Shown piece after piece: positions 1 through 7,394 of a stretch of DNA of 55,385 bases. The position numbers were made by a program, and so were the translations under genes. Each line of letters starts with the position of its first letter. Within the stretch, counting starts at the first letter, position 1. Below the pieces are notes generated by a model. It saw nothing but the letters and a program-made list of their open reading frames with translations, was not told the origin of the DNA and searched no databases. Origin of the DNA: Rhodospirillales bacterium (GTDB lineage: Bacteria > Pseudomonadota > Alphaproteobacteria > SMXQ01); the NCBI GenBank assembly GCA_018666775.1, contig JABIXC010000015.1, forward strand, positions 1 to 55,385. Direction: 5' to 3'.

Positions 1-66
1 AGGGAAAGGATCAAACGGAAAACCATGGAAACCCGGCGCTTGCAATACCGCAAATACGCCGCTTAA
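1..66 (+). CDS. Possible 3' end of an unknown protein
   Basis: An open frame enters from the left edge and ends at a TAA at 64-66. It encodes about 21 residues rich in Arg and Lys, ending RKYAA. It overlaps the last codons of the convergent integrase frame, which has lost its normal C-terminus. The simplest reading is that an unrelated gene was joined to the integrase during a rearrangement. Too little is visible to name a family, and it may be a chance frame. Confidence 0.2.
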   Translation, partial: RERIKRKTMETRRLQYRKYAA

Positions 67-910
67 TATGATCAACCAGATGGGCCAGACCCTCTCTTAG
101 ATCAGGCCGCCAGATGTTCCATTTTATATGACGACGGACAGCTGTTGTTGCGAACACCCTCTCTCCATTCGTACTTGGTAGCTCTTTAAGAATTTCAACG
201 GCGCGGCGACTGAGGGGCACAGTGCGGGGCCACCCATTCTTTGTATGGCGTAAAAGTGCGAGGCTTTTGTCCACATTGATGTCTTCCCACCTGAGGCTTA
301 GGAGCTCCCCCAGGCGCATACCTGTCTCTATGGCGAAAAGGATCATGGGTTTGAGATTTGGGTTTCTGGATTGTTGGGTTGCGGCCATAAGGAGGGTAAG
401 TTCATGGGGCTCTAGGCGGCGGTCCCTTGCCTTGCCTGGTGGTGGCTTCTCTACGCTAGTAAGAGGGTTCTGATGCAATTGCAGGCCCCACTCCCTCATT
501 GCCACATTCAAAACACGTTGAAAAAGAACCAGCTCTTTTCGGGCTGTCTGCGGCAACACATGCTTAATACGTCGGTCTCGGTAATCGCTAAATAAGCTCG
601 GGGCCAAAGCCTTAACAGAATGAGATGCAATGGGGTCACGAAGGAGCATATTTATTTTGTAATGCTGTTCTGGGCCACTCTTCATATTGATTATGACGTT
701 ATCGCGGTACCTAGATAAGAGATCACCAAGGGTCGCATTACGATCAACTTGGCCCTTTGTACAGATGATCCCTTTGTCTAAATCAGTTTCAACCTGTCGC
801 GCCCATTTGAGTGCATCAGACTTTTCAAAGAAGGTTTTACTCAATGCTGAGGACCCATGACGGCGAACTTGAGCCTGCCATTTACGCCCGCGTTTGCGAA
901 TTGAAGCCAT
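11..910 (-). CDS. Tyrosine-type site-specific integrase, C-terminally truncated
   Basis: This is a phage or island integrase of the tyrosine recombinase family, 299 residues. The N-terminus (MASIRKRGRKWQAQVRRHG) is the usual arm-binding start. A SAM-like core-binding region follows. The catalytic domain shows the first Arg (ETGMRLGELL) and the beta-hairpin Lys (HTKNGWPRTVPL). The H-x-x-R box and the nucleophilic Tyr are absent: after VFATTA the frame runs about 45 residues unlike the family and stops. The start at 910 is chosen for the GGGGAGG ribosome site just upstream; the frame stays open to 1003 but the extension is atypical. It lies directly beyond the 3' end of tRNA-Arg, the classic position for an island integrase. 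Probably inactive, though a frameshift or assembly join at the window edge cannot be excluded. Confidence 0.75.
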   Translation of the reverse strand: MASIRKRGRKWQAQVRRHGSSALSKTFFEKSDALKWARQVETDLDKGIICTKGQVDRNATLGDLLSRYRDNVIINMKSGPEQHYKINMLLRDPIASHSVKALAPSLFSDYRDRRIKHVLPQTARKELVLFQRVLNVAMREWGLQLHQNPLTSVEKPPPGKARDRRLEPHELTLLMAATQQSRNPNLKPMILFAIETGMRLGELLSLRWEDINVDKSLALLRHTKNGWPRTVPLSRRAVEILKELPSTNGERVFATTAVRRHIKWNIWRPDLREGLAHLVDHIKRRICGIASAGFPWFSV

Positions 911-1013
911 AAACTGCCTCCCCGTTGTGACGGATTTGTGACAGCTTGATCTTTTGGGCTTTGGAAGGTGAGGGACCCGTTTCTCTAAGTCCTTGTGCAG
1001 CAAGGTTTAGAGA

Positions 1014-1090
1014 TGGTGACCCCGAGAGGATTCGAACCTCTGACCCCCAGATTAGGAATCTGGTGCTCTATCCTACTGAGCTACGGGGCC
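1014..1090 (-). tRNA. tRNA-Arg(CCU)
   Basis: A complete 77-nt cloverleaf on the minus strand. The acceptor stem GGCCCCG pairs with CGGGGTC (one G-U). D-arm TAGCTCAG, anticodon stem CCAGA/TCTGG with loop TTCCTAA (anticodon CCT), T-arm GGTTCGAATCC. The 3' CCA is encoded. An integrase gene begins about 100 bases beyond the 3' end, so this tRNA is the likely attachment site of an integrated element. Confidence 0.95.
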
Positions 1091-1140
1091 CCATAAGCCC
1101 TATATAGCATGGTGAGGGAAACCGGCCAGAGCTCTTAATT

Positions 1141-1692
1141 CTAGCGGGTAAAGGGCACCGAATAGGTCAGCATCAACTGATTGGCCCCGGGATTGCGTTC
1201 ATCAAGGCCCGCATTGGACAAATGGAACAGATCAAGGCCTAGGCGTGAACGGTTATCGAAACGATAGGCGAATTTAAGGGATGATCGAAATTCCACCACA
1301 TGGCCCAAATCCTTGCCATCGCCCTGAAGATAAAGCCCCGGGGCAAAACTGGGGGTCAGGACATAGCGGCGGCCAAAAAACAAATCAACCGCAACCCCTG
1401 CATACGCATGAACGGAGCCATCGATGCTCGCCATGATCCCGGTCATGGGCTGCAACGCCCATAACCAGCGGCGGTCATCGGTATATTCAATTGAAATTAC
1501 AGCGGAATTATCATTGGCCGAGATGTCGAACATGCCCGCACCAAACGTTAGAAATTCGGGATCGCCTGCACTTTTGCTTGCCGGTTCTCCGGCCCATGCG
1601 GTCGAGGCAAACAATGCCGCCATGAAAAAAGCAGCGATTACGTGTATTTTTGCTTTTGCACCCACTGTATTTGCCCCCGGTTTATGACTCAT
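1141..1692 (-). CDS. PagL-like lipid A 3-O-deacylase (acyloxyacyl hydrolase)
   Basis: An outer-membrane beta-barrel hydrolase expected to remove the 3-O-linked acyl chain of lipid A. The 183-residue precursor has a basic start and a hydrophobic signal segment ending near ASTAWA. The PagL signature is in the last strands: EFRSSLKFAYRFDNRSRLGLD, then HLSNAGLDERNPGAN. His157 and Ser159 match the catalytic His-Ser pair. The position of the catalytic Glu in Pseudomonas PagL is occupied by Asn171. The protein ends in an aromatic/Arg beta-strand typical of barrels. A GTG at residue 10, preceded by a G-rich stretch, is an alternative start (1665). It stands alone between tRNA-Arg and the peptidase gene. 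Confidence 0.8.
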   Translation of the reverse strand: MSHKPGANTVGAKAKIHVIAAFFMAALFASTAWAGEPASKSAGDPEFLTFGAGMFDISANDNSAVISIEYTDDRRWLWALQPMTGIMASIDGSVHAYAGVAVDLFFGRRYVLTPSFAPGLYLQGDGKDLGHVVEFRSSLKFAYRFDNRSRLGLDLFHLSNAGLDERNPGANQLMLTYSVPFTR

Positions 1693-1715
1693 ACTCCCAT
1701 CTTAGGAAGCACGCG

Positions 1716-2756
1716 TCATCCCTGCAAGGCTTTGAACTGTTCTGTGGCTGCCATTAATGCGGCCCTGGTCCCCGGTTCTGAAGCCGCATGGCCGGCATCG
1801 GGAATAATGTGATATTCCGGTACACAAGTAGGCGATATGGCCGAGGCTTCAGCTGTCCAGGCCCGGACCAGTTCATCGGCGGTGTGAATTGGGCAGACCA
1901 TGTCATAACGGCCCTGGATGATTACCGCAGGAATCCCCGCCAATTGCCCTATGTTTTCCAACAGGGCATTTTCTGGTGTGAACATATCATTGACGAAATA
2001 ATGCGCCTCTATGCGGGAAATCCCGAAGGCCATGACATCCCCGCCAGATTTTATGCCCGTTTCAGCCTTGGGTTCAGATTTGGGTTTCTCGTCAGGGGCC
2101 GCCTCTGAAGGGGGGGTGTGGCGCAAGGATGAACACGCCCCTTCATAGGCGCTCCATGATCTGGCGGCCGGCATATGAACGGACGCATCAGGATCGACCA
2201 GACGGCGATGATAGGCCGCCAACAGATCTCCCCGTTCTTCAACTGGCAAAAATTCAGAAAACCTGCGCCAGGCTTCGGGAAAAATGCCGCCCATGCCGTA
2301 GAGAAACCAATCAATTTCAGATTTACGACAGAGAAAAATGCCCCGCAAAATAAAGCCCAGGCAATGCTTTGGATGGGCCTCGCCATACGCAAGGGCCAAG
2401 GTTGATCCCCAGGAACCGCCAAACAACACCCAGCGTTCCACCCCCAGATGGTCACGCAAGGCTTCCATATCGGCAACCAGATGCCCGGTGGTATTATCAA
2501 TCAGGCCACCCAGAGGCGTCGAGCGCCCGGCACCGCGTTGGTCGAAAACGATGATCCGGTAATGTTTGGGACTGAAATAACGCCGATGATGGGAATGGCT
2601 GCCCGCCCCGGGGCCACCATGAACAAAAATAACGGGCTGACCATCAGGGTTGCCTGAAGTTTCCCAATACATTTGGTGCCCGCCACCAAGATCAAGCATG
2701 CCCGAGGCATAGGGTTCAAGTGAGGGATAAAGCGCCGTGCGCCGAGAAATTTGCAT
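1716..2756 (-). CDS. pip: Proline iminopeptidase (alpha/beta hydrolase, S33)
   Basis: Releases N-terminal proline from peptides in the cytoplasm. The 346-residue protein has the oxyanion motif HGGPG (46-50), DQRGAGRSTP, the nucleophile elbow GGSWGS (Ser115), the acid in GRYDMVCP (Asp285) and the catalytic His in DAGHA (His323), all in family order. The start at 2756 is chosen because AAGGACC lies just upstream; the frame extends to 2813 but the added residues do not look like the family. It is longer than usual because of a Pro/Glu/Lys-rich, low-complexity insertion at about residues 211-240, in the cap region that normally runs straight into the GGDV segment. Confidence 0.9.
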   Translation of the reverse strand: MQISRRTALYPSLEPYASGMLDLGGGHQMYWETSGNPDGQPVIFVHGGPGAGSHSHHRRYFSPKHYRIIVFDQRGAGRSTPLGGLIDNTTGHLVADMEALRDHLGVERWVLFGGSWGSTLALAYGEAHPKHCLGFILRGIFLCRKSEIDWFLYGMGGIFPEAWRRFSEFLPVEERGDLLAAYHRRLVDPDASVHMPAARSWSAYEGACSSLRHTPPSEAAPDEKPKSEPKAETGIKSGGDVMAFGISRIEAHYFVNDMFTPENALLENIGQLAGIPAVIIQGRYDMVCPIHTADELVRAWTAEASAISPTCVPEYHIIPDAGHAASEPGTRAALMAATEQFKALQG

Positions 2757-2888
2757 GTGGTCCTTATTTATCCGCGTTTTTTCCATCTTAAGTCGCCAAC
2801 CCTTATGGGTCAAAAGACGATATGGTTTCCTCTCTTTCCACGCCTTCTTTTCCCTATCCGCCCGGATTTAAAAGGCTAAAATCATTCC

Positions 2889-3698
2889 ATGGGCTATTTG
2901 CTTCTTATCCTTTTTCTGATTTTTACAGTGCCGGCTTCTGCCAGACCTGCCGATCCTTTGCCACAATTGCCAACCGTCCTTAAACAACAGGGAAAAGCGG
3001 GCACCGTTGAGCGGGTGGTTGATGGCGATACCCTGGTACTTGCCCCATCGGGGCGGGAAATACGCCTTGTGGGCATTCAGGCTCCCAAATTACCCCTGGG
3101 CAGGGCTGGCTTTAAGATATGGCCGCTCGCCCACGAAGCAAGGCGTGCCCTGATCGGACTAACCATGGGTAAAAAACTCAACGTTTATTTTGGGGGTGCC
3201 CGCCGTGATCGCCATGGCCGGGTTCTGGGGCATCTGGCACGCGTGCGCGATGGTCTCTGGATACAAGGCGCCCTTTTGCGCCACGGCTGGGCGCGGGTAT
3301 ACAGTTTTGCAGACAATCAAACCGCCGTTTCTGAAATGCTGGCCCTTGAGCGTGCGGCACGGCAAGAAAAATTGGGCATTTGGGGAATGCGGTTTTACCA
3401 AATTGTTCCCGCATCAAAGGCCGGACGATTTATTGGCAGCTTTCAACTGGTTGAAGGACAGGTTACAAAAACCGCTGTCATCCGACGCTGGGCCTATATC
3501 AATTTTGGTGCAAATTGGCGCAAGGATTTTACAATTTCAATCCCCCGCAAACGATTGCGCGGATTCCGAAAGCGTTTTGGGCGCAACCTCAGGCAACTGG
3601 AAGGAAAACACATTCGCGTTCGGGGCTGGCTTCGTGCCTTTAATGGCCCCATGATAAAAGCAACCCATATGGAACAGATTGAGGTTATCACCCCATGA
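2889..3698 (+). CDS. Staphylococcal-nuclease-fold (TNase-like) exported protein
   Basis: A 269-residue protein with a cleavable-looking signal peptide (cut near ASARP) followed by an SNase-like OB fold at about 35-165. VDGDT (45-48), the first catalytic Arg (Arg59) and DRHGR (Arg111, equal to Arg87 of the staphylococcal enzyme) are present. The segment that should read D-T-P-E reads QAPK, so the calcium-ligand Asp and the catalytic Glu are both missing. The C-terminal 90 residues are Arg/Lys-rich (RKRLRGFRKRFGRN) and may form a second OB-like strand set binding nucleic acid or an anionic surface. Its stop overlaps the start of the M48 gene (ATGA), so the two are co-translated. Fold confident; nuclease activity doubtful. 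Confidence 0.8.
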   Translation: MGYLLLILFLIFTVPASARPADPLPQLPTVLKQQGKAGTVERVVDGDTLVLAPSGREIRLVGIQAPKLPLGRAGFKIWPLAHEARRALIGLTMGKKLNVYFGGARRDRHGRVLGHLARVRDGLWIQGALLRHGWARVYSFADNQTAVSEMLALERAARQEKLGIWGMRFYQIVPASKAGRFIGSFQLVEGQVTKTAVIRRWAYINFGANWRKDFTISIPRKRLRGFRKRFGRNLRQLEGKHIRVRGWLRAFNGPMIKATHMEQIEVITP

Positions 3699-5221
3699 CG
3701 ACGGACAGTAGGCAGCCCCACCAATATGCACAGGACCGAACTGGTCGCCGAATAGCTTATGGTGCCATACTCACACTGGCTTTCGGCCTTATCCTGACCA
3801 GCGTGCAGGGATGTTCCACGAACCCTGCCACCGGGAACAAGATGTTTTCAGTCTTGTCTGAAAAAGAAGAAATCAGTCTTGGACAGACGGAGCACCCCAA
3901 ACTGGTGAAATCTTTTGGTGGCATTGTCCCCGACCCGGCACTGGAAAAATACGTCAGTTCCGTTGGCCAACTTCTTGCCCGTACATCCGAACTTCCCAAT
4001 CTAAAATTCACCTTCACGCTTTTAAATTCCAGCGTCGTGAACGCTTTTGCCTTGCCCGGGGGGTATGTCTATATTTCGCGTGGGCTTTTGGCGATCGCCA
4101 ATTCCGAAGCCGAATTGGCTGGCGTGCTCGCCCATGAAATTGGCCACATCACCGCGCGCCACACCGCACAGCGCTATAGCCAAGGTGTTTTTACAAATCT
4201 GGGTGTCAATGTAATTGGTATTCTGACCGGCAGCCGGGGCTTGGCTCAATTGGTTGGCACGGGCGCCGGATTGTATCTGCGCAGCTATTCCAGGACCCAT
4301 GAATTTGAAGCAGATACCTTAGGGATTCGATACCTGAAACGCGCGGGCTTCAAACCCGAAGCCATGTCTTCTTTCCTGAAAAGTTTGCGCGCGCATTCCA
4401 AGCTTTCAGCAAAGCTGAAAAATTTAGCCCCGGGGAAAATTGATGAATTTGATATCCTGTCCACCCACCCCCGAACCATAGAGCGGGTAACCCGGGCGGC
4501 CAAAAATGCTGGTGGCGCGCCTGCATCAAACCCCATCATTGGCCGCGAGGTCTTCTTGAAAAAGATATCCGGCATGATTTATGGCGATTCGCCTGATCAA
4601 GGATTCGTTCGCGGGCGGGAATTTTTTCACCCCGATCTCCGCGTTCGATTCAAAGCCCCCGAAGGCTTTCATCTAGCCAACAGCCCAACCCAGGTTATGG
4701 GGCGTGGGCCGGACGGTGCGGTTCTTACTTTTGATCAGGCCAGCAAGCCAGGCAGACGCGAACCTTATGATTACCTGATTAATGTTTGGGCTAAAAATAC
4801 CTGGCTCGCTGATAGAAAAAAACTGACTATCAATGGCATGAAAGCAGCGATGGGTTCAGGGAAAATTTCTACCAAGCAGGGGCAACGCAGTGTCCGGCTG
4901 GTGGTGGTCCGCATGGACCGGCGCAATCTATTTAGAATGATGTTTCTCACCAAGCCCAAGGCCATGAAACGCCAAGACCCCGCTTTCATTGAATCGGCGA
5001 AGTCTTTCGCCCAAGCAAGCCTTGACGAAGCATCAAAGTGGAAGCCCCTGCGCATCAAGCTATACAAAGTAAAAGCCGGCGACACGGTCAAAACGCTGGC
5101 GGGGAAAATGGCGCTTGAAAAAGAAAAGGAAGACCATTTCCGCGTCATAAACGGGTTAGGTCCAAAGGATAAACTCACCGTTGGAAAAAGGATCAAGCTG
5201 GTGACCATCGGGGGGCATTAA
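3695..5221 (+). CDS. M48-family metalloprotease lipoprotein with C-terminal LysM
   Basis: A periplasmic zinc protease related to BepA/YfgC, which acts in outer-membrane protein quality control. The 508-residue protein has an N-terminal hydrophobic segment and a lipobox with Cys40 (TSVQGC), so it should be lipid-anchored. Zinc ligands lie in HEIGH (147-151) with the third in HEFEAD (around 205). Residues 300-455 form an extra domain, and the last 50 residues (YKVKAGDTVKTLAGKM onward) are LysM-like, which would tether it to peptidoglycan. BepA carries TPR repeats at this end instead. It overlaps the upstream nuclease-fold gene by 4 bases. Its stop codon lies inside the first unit of a 29-bp hairpin repeat. 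Confidence 0.88.
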   Translation: MTTDSRQPHQYAQDRTGRRIAYGAILTLAFGLILTSVQGCSTNPATGNKMFSVLSEKEEISLGQTEHPKLVKSFGGIVPDPALEKYVSSVGQLLARTSELPNLKFTFTLLNSSVVNAFALPGGYVYISRGLLAIANSEAELAGVLAHEIGHITARHTAQRYSQGVFTNLGVNVIGILTGSRGLAQLVGTGAGLYLRSYSRTHEFEADTLGIRYLKRAGFKPEAMSSFLKSLRAHSKLSAKLKNLAPGKIDEFDILSTHPRTIERVTRAAKNAGGAPASNPIIGREVFLKKISGMIYGDSPDQGFVRGREFFHPDLRVRFKAPEGFHLANSPTQVMGRGPDGAVLTFDQASKPGRREPYDYLINVWAKNTWLADRKKLTINGMKAAMGSGKISTKQGQRSVRLVVVRMDRRNLFRMMFLTKPKAMKRQDPAFIESAKSFAQASLDEASKWKPLRIKLYKVKAGDTVKTLAGKMALEKEKEDHFRVINGLGPKDKLTVGKRIKLVTIGGH

Positions 5222-5315
5222 GCCCCCCATATTTACGGTCGGGGCATTAAGCCCCCCATATTTACGGTCGGGGCATTAAGCCCCCCATATTTACGGTCGG
5301 GGCATTAAGCCCCCC
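5212..5315. repeat. 29-bp tandem repeat carrying a stop codon and hairpin
   Basis: Three full identical 29-bp units (5212-5240, 5241-5269, 5270-5298) and a partial fourth. Each contains GGGGCATTAAGCCCC, a hairpin with a GC-only 5-bp stem whose loop holds TAA. The first copy supplies the stop codon of the M48 protease gene. The array fills the space to the convergent CarD gene, which ends 25 bases later. There is no long T-run, so it could act as a weak terminator or a 3'-end stabiliser. There are no spacers, so it is not CRISPR. Confidence 0.9.
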
Positions 5316-5340
5316 AAATATGATGTCCGAGTGAGCTGCC

Positions 5341-6297
5341 CTATTTTTCTGTTTCTGTTTCTGTTTCTTTTTCTTCTTCTTCTCTTTTCAGAATTTTCTC
5401 AATCCTGAGGATCGCCGATTCGTGATCCAGCTTTTCCACTGCACCAACTTCCCGTGCAAACCGTTCCAGTGCCGCTTCATAGATTTGGCGTTCAGAATAG
5501 GACTGATCTGGCTGTCCCGCATTGCGATGAAGGTCACGGACCACTTCGGCAATGGCAATGGGATCGCCACAATTAATTTTTGCCTCATATTCCTGGGCAC
5601 GCCGACTCCACATCGCCCGACTGACACGGGAACGCCCACGCAGGGTTTCTAATGCACCGCCCATTTCGGATCGTGTTGCAAGCTTGCGCAATCCCGTTTC
5701 CTTGGCTTTGTTCACCGGAATGGAAAGGGTCATTTTTTCTTTTTCAAAATGAATGACGAACAAACGCAGGATATGGCCGGCAACTTTCTGATCATCAATG
5801 GCCGTGATTTGACCAACACCATGGGTCGGATAAACCACATAATCACCGCTCGCAAAATCGCCGATCTTTTTGGGCAACGGCGTTTTCGGTGGCGGCGGCA
5901 TAATAATAATTGCCTTTTGCTCTGGCGCATTGGCATTGCGTCTTTGATGCGTCTGCCTCTGGTGGGCCATTTGGCGCTGAGGACTATGTTGCGCAGGCGC
6001 CGGTACGACAACTGGAGCGGCGGCGGCCTTGGGCGCTGGTTTCGCAGCAGCCTTAGCGACAGCCTTTTTCGCTGCTGGCTTTTTCGCTGCTGGCTTTTTC
6101 GCTATAGCCTTTTTCGCTGCCGGCTTTTTCGCTGCGGGCTTTTTGGCCACAGTTTTTTTAGCGATTGGCTTCTTCGCCACAAGTTTCTTGGCGACGGGCT
6201 TTTTAGCCACAGGCTTCTTGGCGACGGGCTTCTTCGCTGCTGGTTTTTTAGCTGCTGTCTTTTTAACTGCAGGCTTTTTTATCGTCTTTTTTACCAT
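5341..6297 (-). CDS. CarD/CdnL-family transcriptional regulator with N-terminal histone H1-like tail
   Basis: CarD/CdnL proteins bind RNA polymerase beta and stabilise open promoter complexes. Here the CarD domain lies at about 143-305, beginning KKIGDFASGDYVVYPTHGVGQI, and is followed by an acidic Glu/Thr/Lys end (EEEEKETETETEK). It is preceded by about 90 residues of KKPAAKK/KKPVAKK repeats and a Pro/Gln/His linker. Typical alphaproteobacterial CdnL is about half this length. The basic tail resembles histone H1 and should bind DNA non-specifically. Myxococcus CarD also has a DNA-binding tail, but at its C-terminus. The gene sits with fdxA, the S4 gene and the helicase on the same strand. 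Confidence 0.88.
   Translation of the reverse strand: MVKKTIKKPAVKKTAAKKPAAKKPVAKKPVAKKPVAKKLVAKKPIAKKTVAKKPAAKKPAAKKAIAKKPAAKKPAAKKAVAKAAAKPAPKAAAAPVVVPAPAQHSPQRQMAHQRQTHQRRNANAPEQKAIIIMPPPPKTPLPKKIGDFASGDYVVYPTHGVGQITAIDDQKVAGHILRLFVIHFEKEKMTLSIPVNKAKETGLRKLATRSEMGGALETLRGRSRVSRAMWSRRAQEYEAKINCGDPIAIAEVVRDLHRNAGQPDQSYSERQIYEAALERFAREVGAVEKLDHESAILRIEKILKREEEEKETETETEK
6045..6290 (-). repeat. Degenerate repeats encoding Lys/Ala/Pro tail
   Basis: Irregular 15-30-bp repeats within the CarD gene, in units such as KKPAAKK and KKPVAKK. The same kind of repeat occurs in the H1-like gene at the right end of the window. Such repeats expand or contract easily, so tail length probably varies between strains. 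Confidence 0.75.
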
Positions 6298-6564
6298 CTT
6301 GGTCTCGATCTTGTCGGAAACATAAAAAATCCGAGGCGGTTGGAATTACGAGATACGGGAAAAGTATTTTGCTTCGCACCCCATCATTTGCTGTGCGTGA
6401 TGCTCAGTGAGTGACACAAAGCAAAAGCTGGCCTTAATCCACGGGCCAGCCCCCATGCGTCTTAGAATGTATGCATATCCTTAAAAATAGGTCATTCTCG
6501 CCTGAAAATTTGGCCAACCTATATCACAATTTAGCGCCGAGTTCCAGAGCAGCCAAATATCGCC

Positions 6565-6909
6565 TTAATCGGCATTTCCCTTGCCAGGGTTGGGGCTGAA
6601 ATGGGCATCAAACTTGTTTTTGACGTCCTTCCAGTCATCGGCATCTGCAGGCGGTTTGCCCATGCGTGTGATATTGGGCCAAATTGCAGCATATTTCTGG
6701 TTAATTTCCACCCATTTTTCAAGACCGCCTTCGCTGTCCGGCAGGATTGCTTCGGCCGGGCATTCTGGCTCGCACACGCCACAATCAATGCATTCATCGG
6801 GATTAATCACCAAAAAGTTCTCGCCCTCATAGAAGCAATCCACAGGGCAAACTTCGATGCAATCCATGTATTTGCATTTGATGCAGGCATCAACAACGAC
6901 ATATGTCAT
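6565..6909 (-). CDS. fdxA: Seven-iron ferredoxin FdxA
   Basis: A 114-residue cytoplasmic electron carrier with one 3Fe-4S and one 4Fe-4S cluster. The cysteines match Azotobacter ferredoxin I one for one, offset by the initiator Met. Cys9, Cys17 and Cys50 serve the 3Fe-4S cluster, and Cys21, Cys40, Cys43 and Cys46 the 4Fe-4S cluster. Cys12 and Cys25 are the extra non-ligand residues also seen there. The C-terminal extension ([17 protein letters not shown]) is the usual FdxA one. An AAGGAT ribosome site precedes the ATG. The gene lies between the S4 protein and CarD. The 267 bases between it and the carD start hold no gene I can support. Confidence 0.95.
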   Translation of the reverse strand: MTYVVVDACIKCKYMDCIEVCPVDCFYEGENFLVINPDECIDCGVCEPECPAEAILPDSEGGLEKWVEINQKYAAIWPNITRMGKPPADADDWKDVKNKFDAHFSPNPGKGNAD

Positions 6910-6977
6910 AGGCTTTTTATCCTTTAAACCAATTCAGGCGCTTGGGTATCACAGGCCGCGCTCACCTGCAAGCCCGC

Positions 6978-7394
6978 TCAAGAGTCCGTTGAACCTCTCC
7001 TGGAAATCCTTTTCCAGACATCTTTGAGACGGTCTATGGCCCGGCGATCCGCCTTGGTTGGCCGGCCCGCACCCCGATCGCGACGACCGGCCCCATTGAG
7101 GGCGTCGGTTTTGCTTTTTTTATCCATTGGCGGGGACAAATCTTCATACAGTGCCTGGGCTTCGGGTGCTGGGCCACGCCGCGTGCTGATCGCAATAATG
7201 CGAACAACCCTGATATGGGGGCCTTGGGGAAAGGTCAAAACATCGTCCAAACGCACCAAGACACGGGCCTTTCCGACCCGTTCGCCATTCAATCGCAATT
7301 TGCCATCATTACAAAGCCCGGCCGCCTTTGAACGGCTTTTGAAAAAGCGCCCATGCCACAGCCATTTGTCGACCCGCTGTGTATCAGCAGCCAC
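6978..7394 (-). CDS. S4-domain RNA-binding protein (Hsp15/HslR-like)
   Basis: A small RNA-binding protein of 138 residues. The S4 domain occupies about 6-70 (QRVDKWLWHGRFFKSRSKAA, then LRLNGERVGKARVLVRLDDVLTF). A basic, disordered tail follows (GRRDRGAGRPTKADRRAIDR). Hsp15 of E. coli recycles stalled 50S subunits carrying peptidyl-tRNA, and the same role is plausible here but not shown. The start is a GTG that overlaps the helicase stop (TAGTG), indicating translational coupling. The helicase-S4-ferredoxin-CarD order is familiar in alphaproteobacteria. Confidence 0.9.
   Translation of the reverse strand: MAADTQRVDKWLWHGRFFKSRSKAAGLCNDGKLRLNGERVGKARVLVRLDDVLTFPQGPHIRVVRIIAISTRRGPAPEAQALYEDLSPPMDKKSKTDALNGAGRRDRGAGRPTKADRRAIDRLKDVWKRISRRGSTDS

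Noticed and set aside
5212-5315. CRISPR array
   Set aside because: Units are directly adjacent with no variable spacers; the same holds for 35020-35150.
5749-6414. Plus-strand frames rich in Leu/Phe/Arg or Ala/Phe opposite the CarD tail
   Set aside because: They are antisense images of the KKPAAKK repeats. The minus-strand frame has the CarD domain.
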